Positions 42,754 through 51,180 of a stretch of 64,000 nt of DNA are shown piece by piece; position 1 is the first letter of the stretch, and every line of letters starts with the position of its first letter. The stretch comes from Micromonospora sp. NBC_00389 (GTDB lineage Bacteria; Actinomycetota; Actinomycetes; Mycobacteriales; Micromonosporaceae). The notes beneath the pieces are model-generated. The model was not told where the DNA came from. It was given only the letters and a program-made list of their open reading frames with translations, and did no database searches. The position numbers and the translations under genes were made by a program. The stretch spans positions 6,200,001-6,264,000 of the forward strand of contig NZ_CP107947.1 in the NCBI RefSeq assembly GCF_036059255.1, read 5' to 3'.

Positions 42754-43923
42754 ATGACGGCCAGTGTCGACAATGCCCGCACCAACACCGACACCCCGGA
42801 CGCACTCGGCACGCTGATCGACGACGTGATCCGCCCCCAGGCGGCGACTGTCGACCGGGACGGTTCCTTTCCCCGGCAGGGCGTCGACGCCCTCGCCTCG
42901 GCTGGCCTGCTCGGCCTGGCCTCCTCGACCGAGGTCGGTGGCGGCGGCCAGGGGATGCGCGCGGTCGCCGAGGTCATCGAGCGGCTGGCCGCCGAGTGCG
43001 GCTCCACGGCGATGGTTGTTCTCATGCACTACGCGGCGACCGCCGTCATCGAGGCACACGGCCCGCGCGAGGTCCGCACGGCCATCGCCGCCGGCGGCCA
43101 TCTGACCACGTTGGCCTTCTCCGAGTTCGGTTCGCGCAGCCACTTCTGGTCGCCGACCGGCACCGCGTCGGCCGCCGACGACGGCACCGTCCGGCTCGAC
43201 GCCAGGAAGAGTTGGGTCACCTCGGCCGGCGAGGTGAACAGCTATGTCTGGTCGAGCCTCCCGCTGTCCCCGGGGGCGGGTCCGATGACCCTGTGGCTCG
43301 TCCCGGCCGACAGCGCCGGCCTCAGCATCACCGGCGACTTCGACGGGCTCGGCCTGCGCGGCAACGGCTCCCGACCGATGACGGCCGACGGGCTCCGGGT
43401 CCCCACCGGCGCGATGCTGGCCGCCGACGGTGCCGGCCTGGACACCGCGCTCGGCGCGGTCCTCCCCTGGTTCCTGGTGCTGAACGCCGCGTTCTGCCTC
43501 GGCCTCGCCGACAGCGCGGTCGCCGAGGCCGGCCGGCACCTCACCAGGACCACGCTCACGCACACCGGCGCGGCCCTGCGCGACGCGCCCGTCACCCGGC
43601 GTGGCTTCGCCCAACTGAAGATCCGCACCGACGCCCTGCGCGCCTTCCTCGGCGACACCCTCACCGCGCTGGAGACCGGCCGGGAGGACGCGATGCTGCG
43701 GGTGTTGCAGGTCAAGGCACTCGCTGGCGAGACGGCCGCCGACGTGACTGACGGCGCGATGCAGCTCTGCGGCGGCAGCGCGTTCCGCAAGGAGTTGGGC
43801 CTCGAACGCCGATTCCGCGACTCTCGCGCGGCACGGGTGATGGCACCTACGACCGACGCCCTGCACGACTTCGTCGGTCGCGTCGCTACCGGGCTGCCGC
43901 TGCTCGACGAGGCCAACCGCTGA
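42754..43923 (+). CDS. Acyl-CoA-dehydrogenase-fold flavoprotein
   Basis: A 389-residue protein of the acyl-CoA dehydrogenase superfamily: N-terminal helical domain (IRPQAATVDRDGSFPRQGVDALASAGLLGL), middle beta domain (LAFSEFGSRSHFWSPTGTA, ARKSWVTSAGEVNSYVWSS), and C-terminal bundle (MQLCGGSAFRKELGLERRFRDSRAARVMAPTTDALHDFVGR). The last block places the usual FAD-contacting GG and Arg but lacks the canonical catalytic Glu, as in flavin monooxygenase members of this fold. It opens a three-gene operon with overlapping starts. It may be a flavin-dependent oxidase or monooxygenase rather than a beta-oxidation enzyme (inference). Confidence 0.85.
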   Translation: MTASVDNARTNTDTPDALGTLIDDVIRPQAATVDRDGSFPRQGVDALASAGLLGLASSTEVGGGGQGMRAVAEVIERLAAECGSTAMVVLMHYAATAVIEAHGPREVRTAIAAGGHLTTLAFSEFGSRSHFWSPTGTASAADDGTVRLDARKSWVTSAGEVNSYVWSSLPLSPGAGPMTLWLVPADSAGLSITGDFDGLGLRGNGSRPMTADGLRVPTGAMLAADGAGLDTALGAVLPWFLVLNAAFCLGLADSAVAEAGRHLTRTTLTHTGAALRDAPVTRRGFAQLKIRTDALRAFLGDTLTALETGREDAMLRVLQVKALAGETAADVTDGAMQLCGGSAFRKELGLERRFRDSRAARVMAPTTDALHDFVGRVATGLPLLDEANR

Positions 43924-44768
43924 TGCCGGCGCCAGCGGTCCTGATGGGGGCGGTCGCCTACGACCCCAAGGTGGTGACCATCTGGGAGGGCTTCCGTGCC
44001 TGGCTCCGAGAGGGCGGCCTGGACTTCGACTTCGTCCTCTACTCCCACTACGAGCGGCAGGTCGAGGACCTCGTCGCCGGGCGGATCGACGCGGCGTGGA
44101 ACTCCCCCCTCGCCTGGCTACGGGCGGAACGCCTAGCGGCGGCCAGCGGCAGCGCCGTGCGAGCACTCACCATGCGCGACACCGACCGGGACCTCACCTC
44201 GGTCGTGGTGGTGCGCGCCGACTCACCGGTGCGGCAGGTCGAGGACCTCGCCGGGAAGCTAGTGGCCGTCGGTGCCGTGGACAGTCCACAGGCGACGCTG
44301 ATCCCGCTCGGGCACCTCGCGGCCGCCGGAGTCGAGGTCGAGGTACGCCGGTTCGTCGTCGGCGTCGGTCTGCACGGCGACCACATCGGCGGCGAGCGCG
44401 ACGCCGCTCGGGCCCTCATGTCCAAGGAGGTGGACGCCGCCTGCATGATCGACGCCAACCACCTGGCGTTCGTTCAGGAAGGCACGCTGCCGGCCGAGGG
44501 CACCCGGATCATCGCGCAGACCGCGCGATACGACCACTGCAACATGACGGTACTCGACCCGGCGTCCGCCGGGGTCCAGCTCTTCGGCACGCTGCTGCGT
44601 GGCATGTCGTACGCCGACCCGCAGGTACGGCCGTTGCTCGACCTCGAAGGGCTGACGGCCTGGGAAGACGGCCGCACCACGGGGTACGACGCCCTCGCCC
44701 GGGCGGTCGACGCGAGCGGGTTCTACGCCGCCGACGGGCGGGTGACGGCCGCGGACTATCGGCCGTGA
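43923..44768 (+). CDS. PhnD-like substrate-binding protein without signal peptide
   Basis: A 281-residue protein of the PhnD/SsuA/transferrin-like periplasmic-binding fold: GAVAYDPKVVTIWEGFRAWLRE, YSHYERQVEDLVAGRIDAAWNSPLAWLRA, VRQVEDLAGKLVAVGAVDSPQATLIPL and DAACMIDANHLAFVQEGTLP match phosphonate-type binding proteins. It starts MPAPAVLMGAVAY with no signal sequence, so it is probably cytoplasmic, and no ABC permease or ATPase is nearby. The ATG at 43923 overlaps the stop of the flavoprotein gene (TGATG). It may bind a small anionic substrate or act as an enzyme-like domain for its neighbours. Confidence 0.85.
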   Translation: MPAPAVLMGAVAYDPKVVTIWEGFRAWLREGGLDFDFVLYSHYERQVEDLVAGRIDAAWNSPLAWLRAERLAAASGSAVRALTMRDTDRDLTSVVVVRADSPVRQVEDLAGKLVAVGAVDSPQATLIPLGHLAAAGVEVEVRRFVVGVGLHGDHIGGERDAARALMSKEVDAACMIDANHLAFVQEGTLPAEGTRIIAQTARYDHCNMTVLDPASAGVQLFGTLLRGMSYADPQVRPLLDLEGLTAWEDGRTTGYDALARAVDASGFYAADGRVTAADYRP

Positions 44769-45982
44769 GCAGCGTGCCGGCCGCCGACGTCGAGATCGAC
44801 CTCGGCGGCCTGGGCTTCGGCCGGGGCGCACACCTGCTGGTGCAACGCGCCCTCGCCGGGCTACCGCCCGGCGGCCGGCTGGCGGTCTCCGGCCGCGACC
44901 CGGCCCTGCCCGTGCACCTGCCCGCCTGGTGCCGGAGCCGGGGCCACCGGCTCGAATGGCCGGATCCGGCCGACCGGAGCGAGCTGGCGGCGGTGGTCGT
45001 CCGGGGCACGGCGGATGTCGACCGCTGGTTCGGCGCGGAGCGGGCCGGGCCCGCCCTGCCGTCGGCGCTCAGCAGTCGTCCGCCGCCCCGCTGGGGGCTC
45101 GGCGCCCGCGGTGCGCTGCTGGAGGCCGGCGGCCCCGAGGCCCGGTTCGACCTGGACGAGCGCGATCTGGTCTGGGCCGACGTCGCGCCCAAGCTGTACG
45201 CGCAGGCGGCCGCGCGGCAGTGGGACCCGGAGACCGCGGTGTCGTGGGACGACGCGTTCACGCTGCCGGCCGACGTCGAGGCCGCGGTCGTGCAGGTGAT
45301 GACCTACCTCGTCGAGAACGAGCAGGCCGCACTCGTCGTGCCGGCGCGCTTCGTCGGGCGCATCCACCCGCACTTCCGCGAGGTGGTGCAGGTTCTCGCC
45401 GTACAGATGGCCGATGAGGCTCGGCACATGGAGGTGTTCAGCCGGCGGGCGCTGCTGCGCGGAGCGGAGCTGGGCACGTCGTCGGCCGGCGGCCGGCAGT
45501 CGCTCTTCACGCTCGTCGCCGAATCCGACTTCGCGCTGGCCTCGTTCCTGCTCTCGGTGCTCGGCGAGGGCAGCTTCGTCGACCTGCTCTCGTTCCTGGA
45601 GCAGAACGCCCCGGACCCGGTGACCCGGCGGATCTGCTGGCTGGCGATGCAGGACGAGCGCCGGCACGTGGTGTTCGGCATGGCGCACCTGGAGCACCAG
45701 GCATCCGTGGACCCGCGGCTGCGTGACCGACTGCGGGCGGCCATCCACCGCCGGCACGACGCGCTCGTCGACACCGCGGGCCTCAACGCGGACGTCTTCG
45801 ACGCGCTCGTGGTGCTCGCGGCCGGCGGCTGGCACCCCGATGACGTGTCCGCCGGCTTCGACCGGGTGCAGGACCTGCAGCGCGCGATGGATCAGGGCCG
45901 CCAGCGCCGGCTGGTACGGCTGGGCTTCCGACCCGACGAGGCGGCCGCGCTCTCCGCCCTGCACACCCGCAACTTCATGTAG
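44765..45982 (+). CDS. TusA-like domain fused to ferritin-like di-iron protein
   Basis: A 405-residue fusion. Residues 1-80 resemble the TusA/SirA sulfur-carrier fold (IDLGGLGF, ALAGLPPGGRLAVSGRDPALPVHLPAWCRSRGHRLEW), but the usual Cys-Pro-x-Pro is replaced by GFGR (17-20); a Cys in HLPAWC (Cys56) remains. From about residue 165 is a ferritin-like four-helix bundle with two ExxH motifs, E218-A-R-H221 and E298-R-R-H301, plus Glu in ENEQAA (184/186) and SFLEQN (279), a complete di-iron ligand set. The GTG at 44765 overlaps the stop of the PhnD-like gene (GTGA). The reaction is unknown; an O2-dependent oxidation coupled to the flavoprotein is a reasonable guess. Confidence 0.8.
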   Translation: MSSVPAADVEIDLGGLGFGRGAHLLVQRALAGLPPGGRLAVSGRDPALPVHLPAWCRSRGHRLEWPDPADRSELAAVVVRGTADVDRWFGAERAGPALPSALSSRPPPRWGLGARGALLEAGGPEARFDLDERDLVWADVAPKLYAQAAARQWDPETAVSWDDAFTLPADVEAAVVQVMTYLVENEQAALVVPARFVGRIHPHFREVVQVLAVQMADEARHMEVFSRRALLRGAELGTSSAGGRQSLFTLVAESDFALASFLLSVLGEGSFVDLLSFLEQNAPDPVTRRICWLAMQDERRHVVFGMAHLEHQASVDPRLRDRLRAAIHRRHDALVDTAGLNADVFDALVVLAAGGWHPDDVSAGFDRVQDLQRAMDQGRQRRLVRLGFRPDEAAALSALHTRNFM

Positions 45983-46023
45983 ATCCAAGGCCCGGGACGC
46001 CGGCGGTCTGCGGGCCTGCGCAG

Positions 46024-46029
46024 TACCGT
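46024..46029 (+). promoter_or_regulatory. -10 box TACCGT of the dksA-like gene
   Basis: TACCGT predicts transcription from about 46036, three bases before the ATG at 46039, and therefore rules against the in-frame ATG at 46033. Confidence 0.45.
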
Positions 46030-46038
46030 TGAATGGTC

Positions 46039-46392
46039 ATGAACAGGGACAACGACTCGGTCCGTGCGGCACTGCTACGACTGCGCGCCGAGACCGAGGC
46101 TCAGGCCGCAGCCATGGACGGCGATCTGCGGAGCCTCTTCGAGGCATCCCGGTCGTCCAACGCCGATGACGAGCACGACCCCGAGGGCAGCACGATCGCG
46201 TTCGAACGGGCACAGCTCACCGCGGTCCTGGAGGCGGCGCGTCGGCGCCTCGCCGAGTTGGACGTCGCGTTGCAACGGGTCAACGCCGGCACGTACGGCG
46301 TGTGCGAACGCTGCTCCCGGCCGATTCCCGCCGAGCGGCTGGTCGCCCGCCCCTCGGCGCGTACGTGTGTCGCCTGCGCCAGCCAGCGGTGA
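46039..46392 (+). CDS. DksA/TraR-type zinc-finger protein
   Basis: A 117-residue DksA/TraR-family protein: an N-terminal helical coiled region and the C4 zinc finger CERCSRPIPAERLVARPSARTCVAC. It lacks the DxxDxA tip motif of true DksA (there is DDEHDPEGSTIAFERAQ instead), so it may be a stress regulator that binds RNA polymerase in a related way. ATG at 46039 is chosen from the -10 position; MVMNRD from 46033 is an alternative. It is convergent with the iniC-like gene. Confidence 0.82.
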   Translation: MNRDNDSVRAALLRLRAETEAQAAAMDGDLRSLFEASRSSNADDEHDPEGSTIAFERAQLTAVLEAARRRLAELDVALQRVNAGTYGVCERCSRPIPAERLVARPSARTCVACASQR

Positions 46393-46562
46393 TGTGGTCA
46401 GCTGCCGCAGCAGCCGCGGCCTGAGCGTCGGCGGGCGCGGCGTCGAGGGCCATGAGGGTGAGCGGCGCGGACGGCAGCCCCCGCTCGACGACCCGGCCGG
46501 CAAGGGCGTCGAGGCCGTCCGCCTGATCCGCGGCGAGATCCGTGTCCGGGTGGAGAAGCTCC
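46393..46562 (-). pseudogene. Coding-like frame beyond the iniC stop
   Basis: Minus-strand frame shifted +1 relative to iniC reads EELLHPDTDLAADQADG and onward for about 60 codons with strong GC third-position bias, but has no usable start codon and runs into the antisense of dksA. It looks like a former C-terminal part of iniC lost to a frameshift near CGG-TGA, or a relic gene. Otherwise this gap holds nothing recognised. Confidence 0.3.
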
Positions 46563-48023
46563 TCACCGGCCGCCCGCGGCCAACTCGGCCAGCATCCCCT
46601 CGCAGCTGCGGACGACGACCTGCGCGCCGCGTCGCTGGGCCAGCGGGAGCAGGGGATCCTCCGCCCGGTCCCGCCATCGCCACTGAGCATCGGCGGCGAC
46701 CTCCCAGAGCCGCTGCACGGTCGCCTCGTGCTCGACACCGAGTCGGGCGGCCAGCCCGACCCCGTCGCCCCCGATCAGTCGCTGCGCCTCGGCGACCAGG
46801 TCGGCGTCGAAGCCCAGCCGGGAGTTGCGCAGCGCCACCAGGAGGCGTAGCTCCCGAAACTCGTGCGCACCAGCGAGGATCTGCTCGATCGCGCCGACCA
46901 GCTCGTCGGTGCCCCGGGCGGGTTCGGCCCGCAGCAGGGCCTCCACGGCGGCCAGCGCCGACCGGGCCTTGAGCGTGTCTCGGCGGTCGATGAAGCAGCG
47001 GGTCACCGACTCCCGCAGCTCGGTGAGCCCGCTGCGCCGAATGAGTTCGGCGGAGAGTTTCACCCGGCTGTCGAACCCGGCACGGACCAGGGTGGTCGCC
47101 AACCGGATCCCGAAGAGCCCGAACCGATCCAGCAGTTCGGCGCGGACCTCGGGGTCCAGCCGTACCGGCAGCTCGCCCCGGACGAAACGGTCGGCGGAGA
47201 GCAGGTGCGCCTCCAGCTCCGGTCGGGGCGCCCGGGCCAGCATGGCGAGCGCGGCGAAAGCCGACTCGCCGAGCGTCCGGCCCGCGAGGCCGAGCGCCCC
47301 GCTGCACGCCACCACGTTCACGCAGAGCGCGCTCACCCGAGGTTCGCGGTGGTGCCGTCGGGCCAACTGGCGGGCGGTGAGCAACCCGTCGATCCGGCCG
47401 CCGCCGGTCTCGTCCGCCCGGGACAACACCATGATCACATTTACCGGGGCGGCCTGCCCGACGACACTCTCCCGGCTGGACTCCAGCACCCGCAGATCGC
47501 TGTCGCGACCATCGCGGGTCAGGTACAACACCGCGTCCGCGTCCCGCAGCACGCGTTCCATCACCGGCACGTGGCCCTGCTCACCGGTGTCGGTGACCGC
47601 CGGGGTGTCGATCAGGGTGACCTGCCGCAGCGCCCGGGTCGGCCACTGCACCACGATGTCGCGGACCTCCCCCGCCCGCCAGCCGAGATCCACCCGCATC
47701 CCGGTCGCCGACTTGAGCACCGTCAGCTCCTGCGGAGGTTGACCGGCCGGGTAGGCGGTGGCGCGCGGCTGGGCACCGTCCTCGTACCAGGTGAAGACGC
47801 CGTCGGCGCCCTCGACCGGCGCGACCTCCTCACCCATCAGCGCGTTCAGCACCGTCGATTTGCCGGAACGCCAGGGACCGGCGACCGCGATCCGCAGCGG
47901 ATGCTCCAACCGGGCCACCTGGTGCCGCAACTCCCCCAGCGCCCGGGGATTGTCCTGGTAGAGGTCGATGGCCTGGTGCAGCAAGCCCCACGCCGCCTCA
48001 TCCAACCGCAACCCGACGGTCAT
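46563..48023 (-). CDS. iniC: Dynamin-like GTPase, IniC homologue
   Basis: A 486-residue dynamin-family GTPase. The P-loop is GPWRSGKST (49-57), the G3 region DTPAVTDTG and the G4-like SRADE. Length and its place directly after a larger dynamin-like gene match IniC of the mycobacterial iniBAC operon (about 490 residues). IniA/IniC act at the membrane in the response to cell-wall stress. The ATG at 48023 overlaps the stop of the iniA-like gene (ATGA). The gene symbol is by homology and context. Confidence 0.8.
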   Translation of the reverse strand: MTVGLRLDEAAWGLLHQAIDLYQDNPRALGELRHQVARLEHPLRIAVAGPWRSGKSTVLNALMGEEVAPVEGADGVFTWYEDGAQPRATAYPAGQPPQELTVLKSATGMRVDLGWRAGEVRDIVVQWPTRALRQVTLIDTPAVTDTGEQGHVPVMERVLRDADAVLYLTRDGRDSDLRVLESSRESVVGQAAPVNVIMVLSRADETGGGRIDGLLTARQLARRHHREPRVSALCVNVVACSGALGLAGRTLGESAFAALAMLARAPRPELEAHLLSADRFVRGELPVRLDPEVRAELLDRFGLFGIRLATTLVRAGFDSRVKLSAELIRRSGLTELRESVTRCFIDRRDTLKARSALAAVEALLRAEPARGTDELVGAIEQILAGAHEFRELRLLVALRNSRLGFDADLVAEAQRLIGGDGVGLAARLGVEHEATVQRLWEVAADAQWRWRDRAEDPLLPLAQRRGAQVVVRSCEGMLAELAAGGR

Positions 48024-49876
48024 GCCCGGGGTTCCAACAGCACCGGGGCGGGGCGGGCACCGCTCAGCTGCTGAGCCTGCTCGTAGAGCGCGGCCAACCG
48101 GGTCATCCTCAGCCGGATCTCGCGCTGCCGCTGCTCGCGCAGGGCGGCATCGGTGTCAGCCTCCTGCTTCGCGCTGCGGAAGGACTGGACGATGGCCTCC
48201 TGCAACTCCTCGGTCAGCCCGGTGAAGTGGTCCCGCAGCATCCGCTGCACCTGCCGGGCGGCGTCCCGACAGTCTCTGATCATCTGGACGAAGAAGTCGT
48301 CGACATGCCGCTGAATCGCCGTCTTGGCGGTCGCCTGCCGGCGCCGGAGCAACTGCTTGCCCTCGTCGCGGATGCTCTTGCCGCCGAAGAGCGCGCCGAT
48401 GCCGACCGAGACCGGATTGATCATCGGCATTCCGGCCAGCGTGGTCGCCAGACCGAACATCAGCATGCCGCCGTACGAGCCCTTCATGCCGGTGAACAGC
48501 TTCTGCCCAGTGGTGAACCGGTCGATCCTCGGACGTTCCAGCTCTGGCAGGCGGTCGCCGAAATCCTCCGGCATCGTCATCGACCACGGCGGCAGCACGT
48601 CGTAGCCGTACCGGGTGAAGTTGGCGGCCACCCGGCGGGCGATCCAGTCGCAGCGCTGGATCAGCCACTCGTGGTTCGCCTCCGCCGCCTCCACCAGGCT
48701 TCGCTCCAGCCAGTCCTGGAAGGTGTCCCAGGCGACCAACGGATCGGCCGTGTCAAACGCCTCGTCCACCGTGCGCAGGATCTGCCGGGTCCGGTCGCGC
48801 AGGTCGTACTCGATGTCGGAGAGCAGGTCGGCCATCTCGTCGGTGAGGGTGTTCTGCCACCGGGTGGTGCAGCGGCGCAGCTCGTCCACCTCACGCTGGG
48901 CCGCGTGCAGCCGGGAGATCGGCCCGGACTGCACCTCGGCCTCCTGGGTCGCCAGCTCGGCGCGCAGCGGCGCGGCCAACTGCTCCACCACCGTCCGGGC
49001 CACCCCCTGCACCGAGGCCCGGGCCAGTTGGTCGGACTTGCCGGCCAGGTCCCGCTGCAAGCGGGCGATCAGCGCGGGAAAGCCGGACTCGGCATTGAGA
49101 CTGCGGTCGTCGGCCGCGGCAGCGCGCAGCCGCAGCGCCGCCGAGACCGGGATCAGCGGCACCGGGACGCCGGCGTCCGCCAGGTGTTGCCGGTTGCGCT
49201 CGGCGACCGCGCGCCAGTCCGCCACGAGATCGGTCTTGCTCTGCACCACGACCACGTTCGGATGCGAACGCATGACGTGCAGCAGCATGTTCAGTTCGGT
49301 GACCGAGAGTTCCCGAGTGGAGTCGGAGACCAGCAGCACGGTGTCCGCGCGGCTGGGAGCGGCGACCGGGGCGACGCTGCCGAGCACAGCGATCTCGTCG
49401 GTGCCCGGAGTGTCCACCAGCACCAGTCCGCCACCGAGCAGGGCGCGGGGCAGTCCGATCTCGACGTACACCGGGCCGCCACCGGGCCGACGCCCGATCG
49501 TGCCGGCCACCCCAGCGGCGACCTGGTTGAGTGCCACCGGGGTTCGCTCGACGATCGCCGCGGGCGCGGCGCCGGCAGGCCGGCCCGGGGCCGGTGGGGG
49601 CGCCTGGACCACGGCGGCGGAGGTGACGTCGGCGTGCTGCACCACGGTTGGGAGAACGGTGGTACGCCCGTCGCCGACCGGGCAGGCCGGCGCGTTGATG
49701 ATCGCGTTGATCAGCTGGCTCTTGCCCTGGTTCGGTTCGCCGATGACCAGGACGCGGAGCTTCGGGTCCAGCAGTTGGGTACGCCTCTGCCGCACCGTCT
49801 GGAGCAGGTCGCCACGTCCGTGTGTGTGGCACGTGCGGGCGATCTCGTCCAGCACGTCCAACCAGATCCCCGCCAT
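48020..49876 (-). CDS. iniA: Dynamin-like GTPase, IniA homologue
   Basis: A 618-residue dynamin-like GTPase. The P-loop is GEPNQGKS (46-53), with DTPGTDEIAV as G3 and VVVQSKTDLVAD as G4. The helical C-terminal half contains a hydrophobic hairpin (YGGMLMFGLATTLAGMPMINPVSVGIGALFGG) that could insert in the membrane, as in bacterial dynamins. Mycobacterial IniA (about 640 residues) remodels membrane and is induced by cell-wall drugs. The ATG at 49876 is preferred over the GTG at 49879. It lies between iniB-like and iniC-like genes in the same order as in mycobacteria. Confidence 0.85.
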   Translation of the reverse strand: MAGIWLDVLDEIARTCHTHGRGDLLQTVRQRRTQLLDPKLRVLVIGEPNQGKSQLINAIINAPACPVGDGRTTVLPTVVQHADVTSAAVVQAPPPAPGRPAGAAPAAIVERTPVALNQVAAGVAGTIGRRPGGGPVYVEIGLPRALLGGGLVLVDTPGTDEIAVLGSVAPVAAPSRADTVLLVSDSTRELSVTELNMLLHVMRSHPNVVVVQSKTDLVADWRAVAERNRQHLADAGVPVPLIPVSAALRLRAAAADDRSLNAESGFPALIARLQRDLAGKSDQLARASVQGVARTVVEQLAAPLRAELATQEAEVQSGPISRLHAAQREVDELRRCTTRWQNTLTDEMADLLSDIEYDLRDRTRQILRTVDEAFDTADPLVAWDTFQDWLERSLVEAAEANHEWLIQRCDWIARRVAANFTRYGYDVLPPWSMTMPEDFGDRLPELERPRIDRFTTGQKLFTGMKGSYGGMLMFGLATTLAGMPMINPVSVGIGALFGGKSIRDEGKQLLRRRQATAKTAIQRHVDDFFVQMIRDCRDAARQVQRMLRDHFTGLTEELQEAIVQSFRSAKQEADTDAALREQRQREIRLRMTRLAALYEQAQQLSGARPAPVLLEPRA

Positions 49877-49940
49877 CACCGCACCAAGTGTGCGGATTTC
49901 GGCTCAATTATCAAGAGGGGCCGGATGTGGAACCGGAGAG

Positions 49941-49967
49941 GGCCGGATCGCCCGAGGCGATCCGGCC
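49941..49967 (-). terminator. Hairpin between iniB-like and iniA-like genes
   Basis: A perfect 12-bp stem (49941-49952 with 49956-49967) and 3-base loop, 25 bases after the iniB-like stop. It may end or attenuate the iniB transcript so that iniB is made in excess over iniA and iniC. Confidence 0.65.
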
Positions 49968-49991
49968 TTCCGTTCCCACCGGGAATCCCGG

Positions 49992-50882
49992 TCAGAGCAG
50001 ACCGCCGGTGATGCCCAGCAGTCCGTTGTCCGACGAGGCGTGCCCCCCGTCGTGCGAGTCGCCGAGCACGCCGCCGGTGACTCCACCGGTCACGTCACCG
50101 ACCGTGCCGGTGACACCGGGGAGAAGCCCGTCCACCTGGTGCGTCACGCCGCCCACCACGGACGGCACGTCGACCGGCGGGACCACGCCGCCGACGCCGC
50201 CACCGTCACCCAGGCCCAGCCCGCCAAGGGTGTCGCCGACACCGAGCGAGCCGACGACACCGTCGAGCTGACCGGTGGTGCCGGAGAGGAGACCACCGGT
50301 CAGGTCGCCACCGAGCAGGCTCGGGTCGGTGGTGCCGAGCACGCCGGCCGGGTTGCCGACCGTGCCGGTGACGTCACCGAGCAGCGGGTCGGCGATGCCG
50401 TCCACCGGCGCCACCACGTCGGCGTCGAGGGTGTGCGCCACGTCGTTCACACCCGTGAGGTCGGTGTCGAGGCCGTTCGGACCGACGCCCAGGCCGATCC
50501 CGGGCAGCACGGTGACCCCGGCGGCGAGAGTCGCCGGGTCGACGGCGATGGCGCCCAGCACGCCGGCCTTGACGTCCAGGCCGGTGGGAGAGCTGGTGAT
50601 GCTGATCTGCTGCGCCACGCTCTGCAGTTGGCCGACCGCGTCAGTGGCGTCGGTCACCAGCGGGTCGAACCCGAGCTGCCCGACCGGAGCCAGCGGCGCG
50701 AGACCCTGCCCCGGGGCGTAGTCGACCACGAGCGGAACCACGTCCTGCACGTCGGCGGCGGTGATGTCGGTCAGCCCCGCGGCGTTCAGTGCACCCTCCG
50801 GGTCGAGGTCGAACGCCGACCGCGCGTCCGGGTTCGTCAGCAGGTCGAGCACGAAGTCGTGAAGGGTCTGGTGCGAGTCCAT
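49992..50882 (-). CDS. iniB: IniB N-terminal domain protein
   Basis: A 296-residue protein. The N-terminal 55 residues (SHQTLHDFVLDLLTNPDARSAFDLDPEGALNAAGL, then TAADVQDVVPLVVDY) match the IniB N-terminal domain. The rest is a low-complexity Gly/Val/Asp/Leu-rich region with many GGV, TGTVG and LGLG repeats, as in mycobacterial IniB and glycine-rich surface proteins. It has no signal peptide. The ATG at 50882 follows GAGGAG. It leads the leftward ini operon from a promoter region shared with the divergent Hsp70-like gene. Confidence 0.88.
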   Translation of the reverse strand: MDSHQTLHDFVLDLLTNPDARSAFDLDPEGALNAAGLTDITAADVQDVVPLVVDYAPGQGLAPLAPVGQLGFDPLVTDATDAVGQLQSVAQQISITSSPTGLDVKAGVLGAIAVDPATLAAGVTVLPGIGLGVGPNGLDTDLTGVNDVAHTLDADVVAPVDGIADPLLGDVTGTVGNPAGVLGTTDPSLLGGDLTGGLLSGTTGQLDGVVGSLGVGDTLGGLGLGDGGGVGGVVPPVDVPSVVGGVTHQVDGLLPGVTGTVGDVTGGVTGGVLGDSHDGGHASSDNGLLGITGGLL

Positions 50883-51180
50883 GTGCCGGTTCTCCTCGGA
50901 TTGGCATCGGCGACCGTCTTTCGTCGACAGCGACGTTATTGCGGGGAGCGACCGTGGACATCGGGGCTCGGCCCGCATCTGGTCCCGCCGCGTTGGGGCC
51001 TCCGGCGCCTCCTACGTTAGGGGGACTGGGGGAAACCGTCCCGGCCAGATTAGGGTCCCGATCGGGAGCCGATCTCTGGTACGAACGTAGGAGCCCGCGG
51101 GGGCTCGCCGGGGGTGGGTCGTCGGGCGGCACCGACGCCATCACCGCTGGTCAGCCAACTCACGGGGAGTTACGAGACGG
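50883..51180. promoter_or_regulatory. Divergent promoter region, iniB-like / Hsp70-like
   Basis: About 300 bases separating the ini operon from the Hsp70-iniR operon. A perfect 10-bp inverted repeat, CTCCTACGTT (51009-51018) and AACGTAGGAG (51084-51093), flanks the region 65 bases apart. A rightward -10 box TAGGGT lies at 51051-51056 between the arms, and a leftward TAACGT (51014-51019, minus strand) overlaps the left arm. The arms are candidate binding sites for the IniR-like activator, one for each direction. Confidence 0.6.

Noticed and set aside
46033..46038. ATG at 46033 as start of the DksA-like gene
   Set aside because: The -10 box at 46024-46029 predicts transcription from about 46036, downstream of this ATG.
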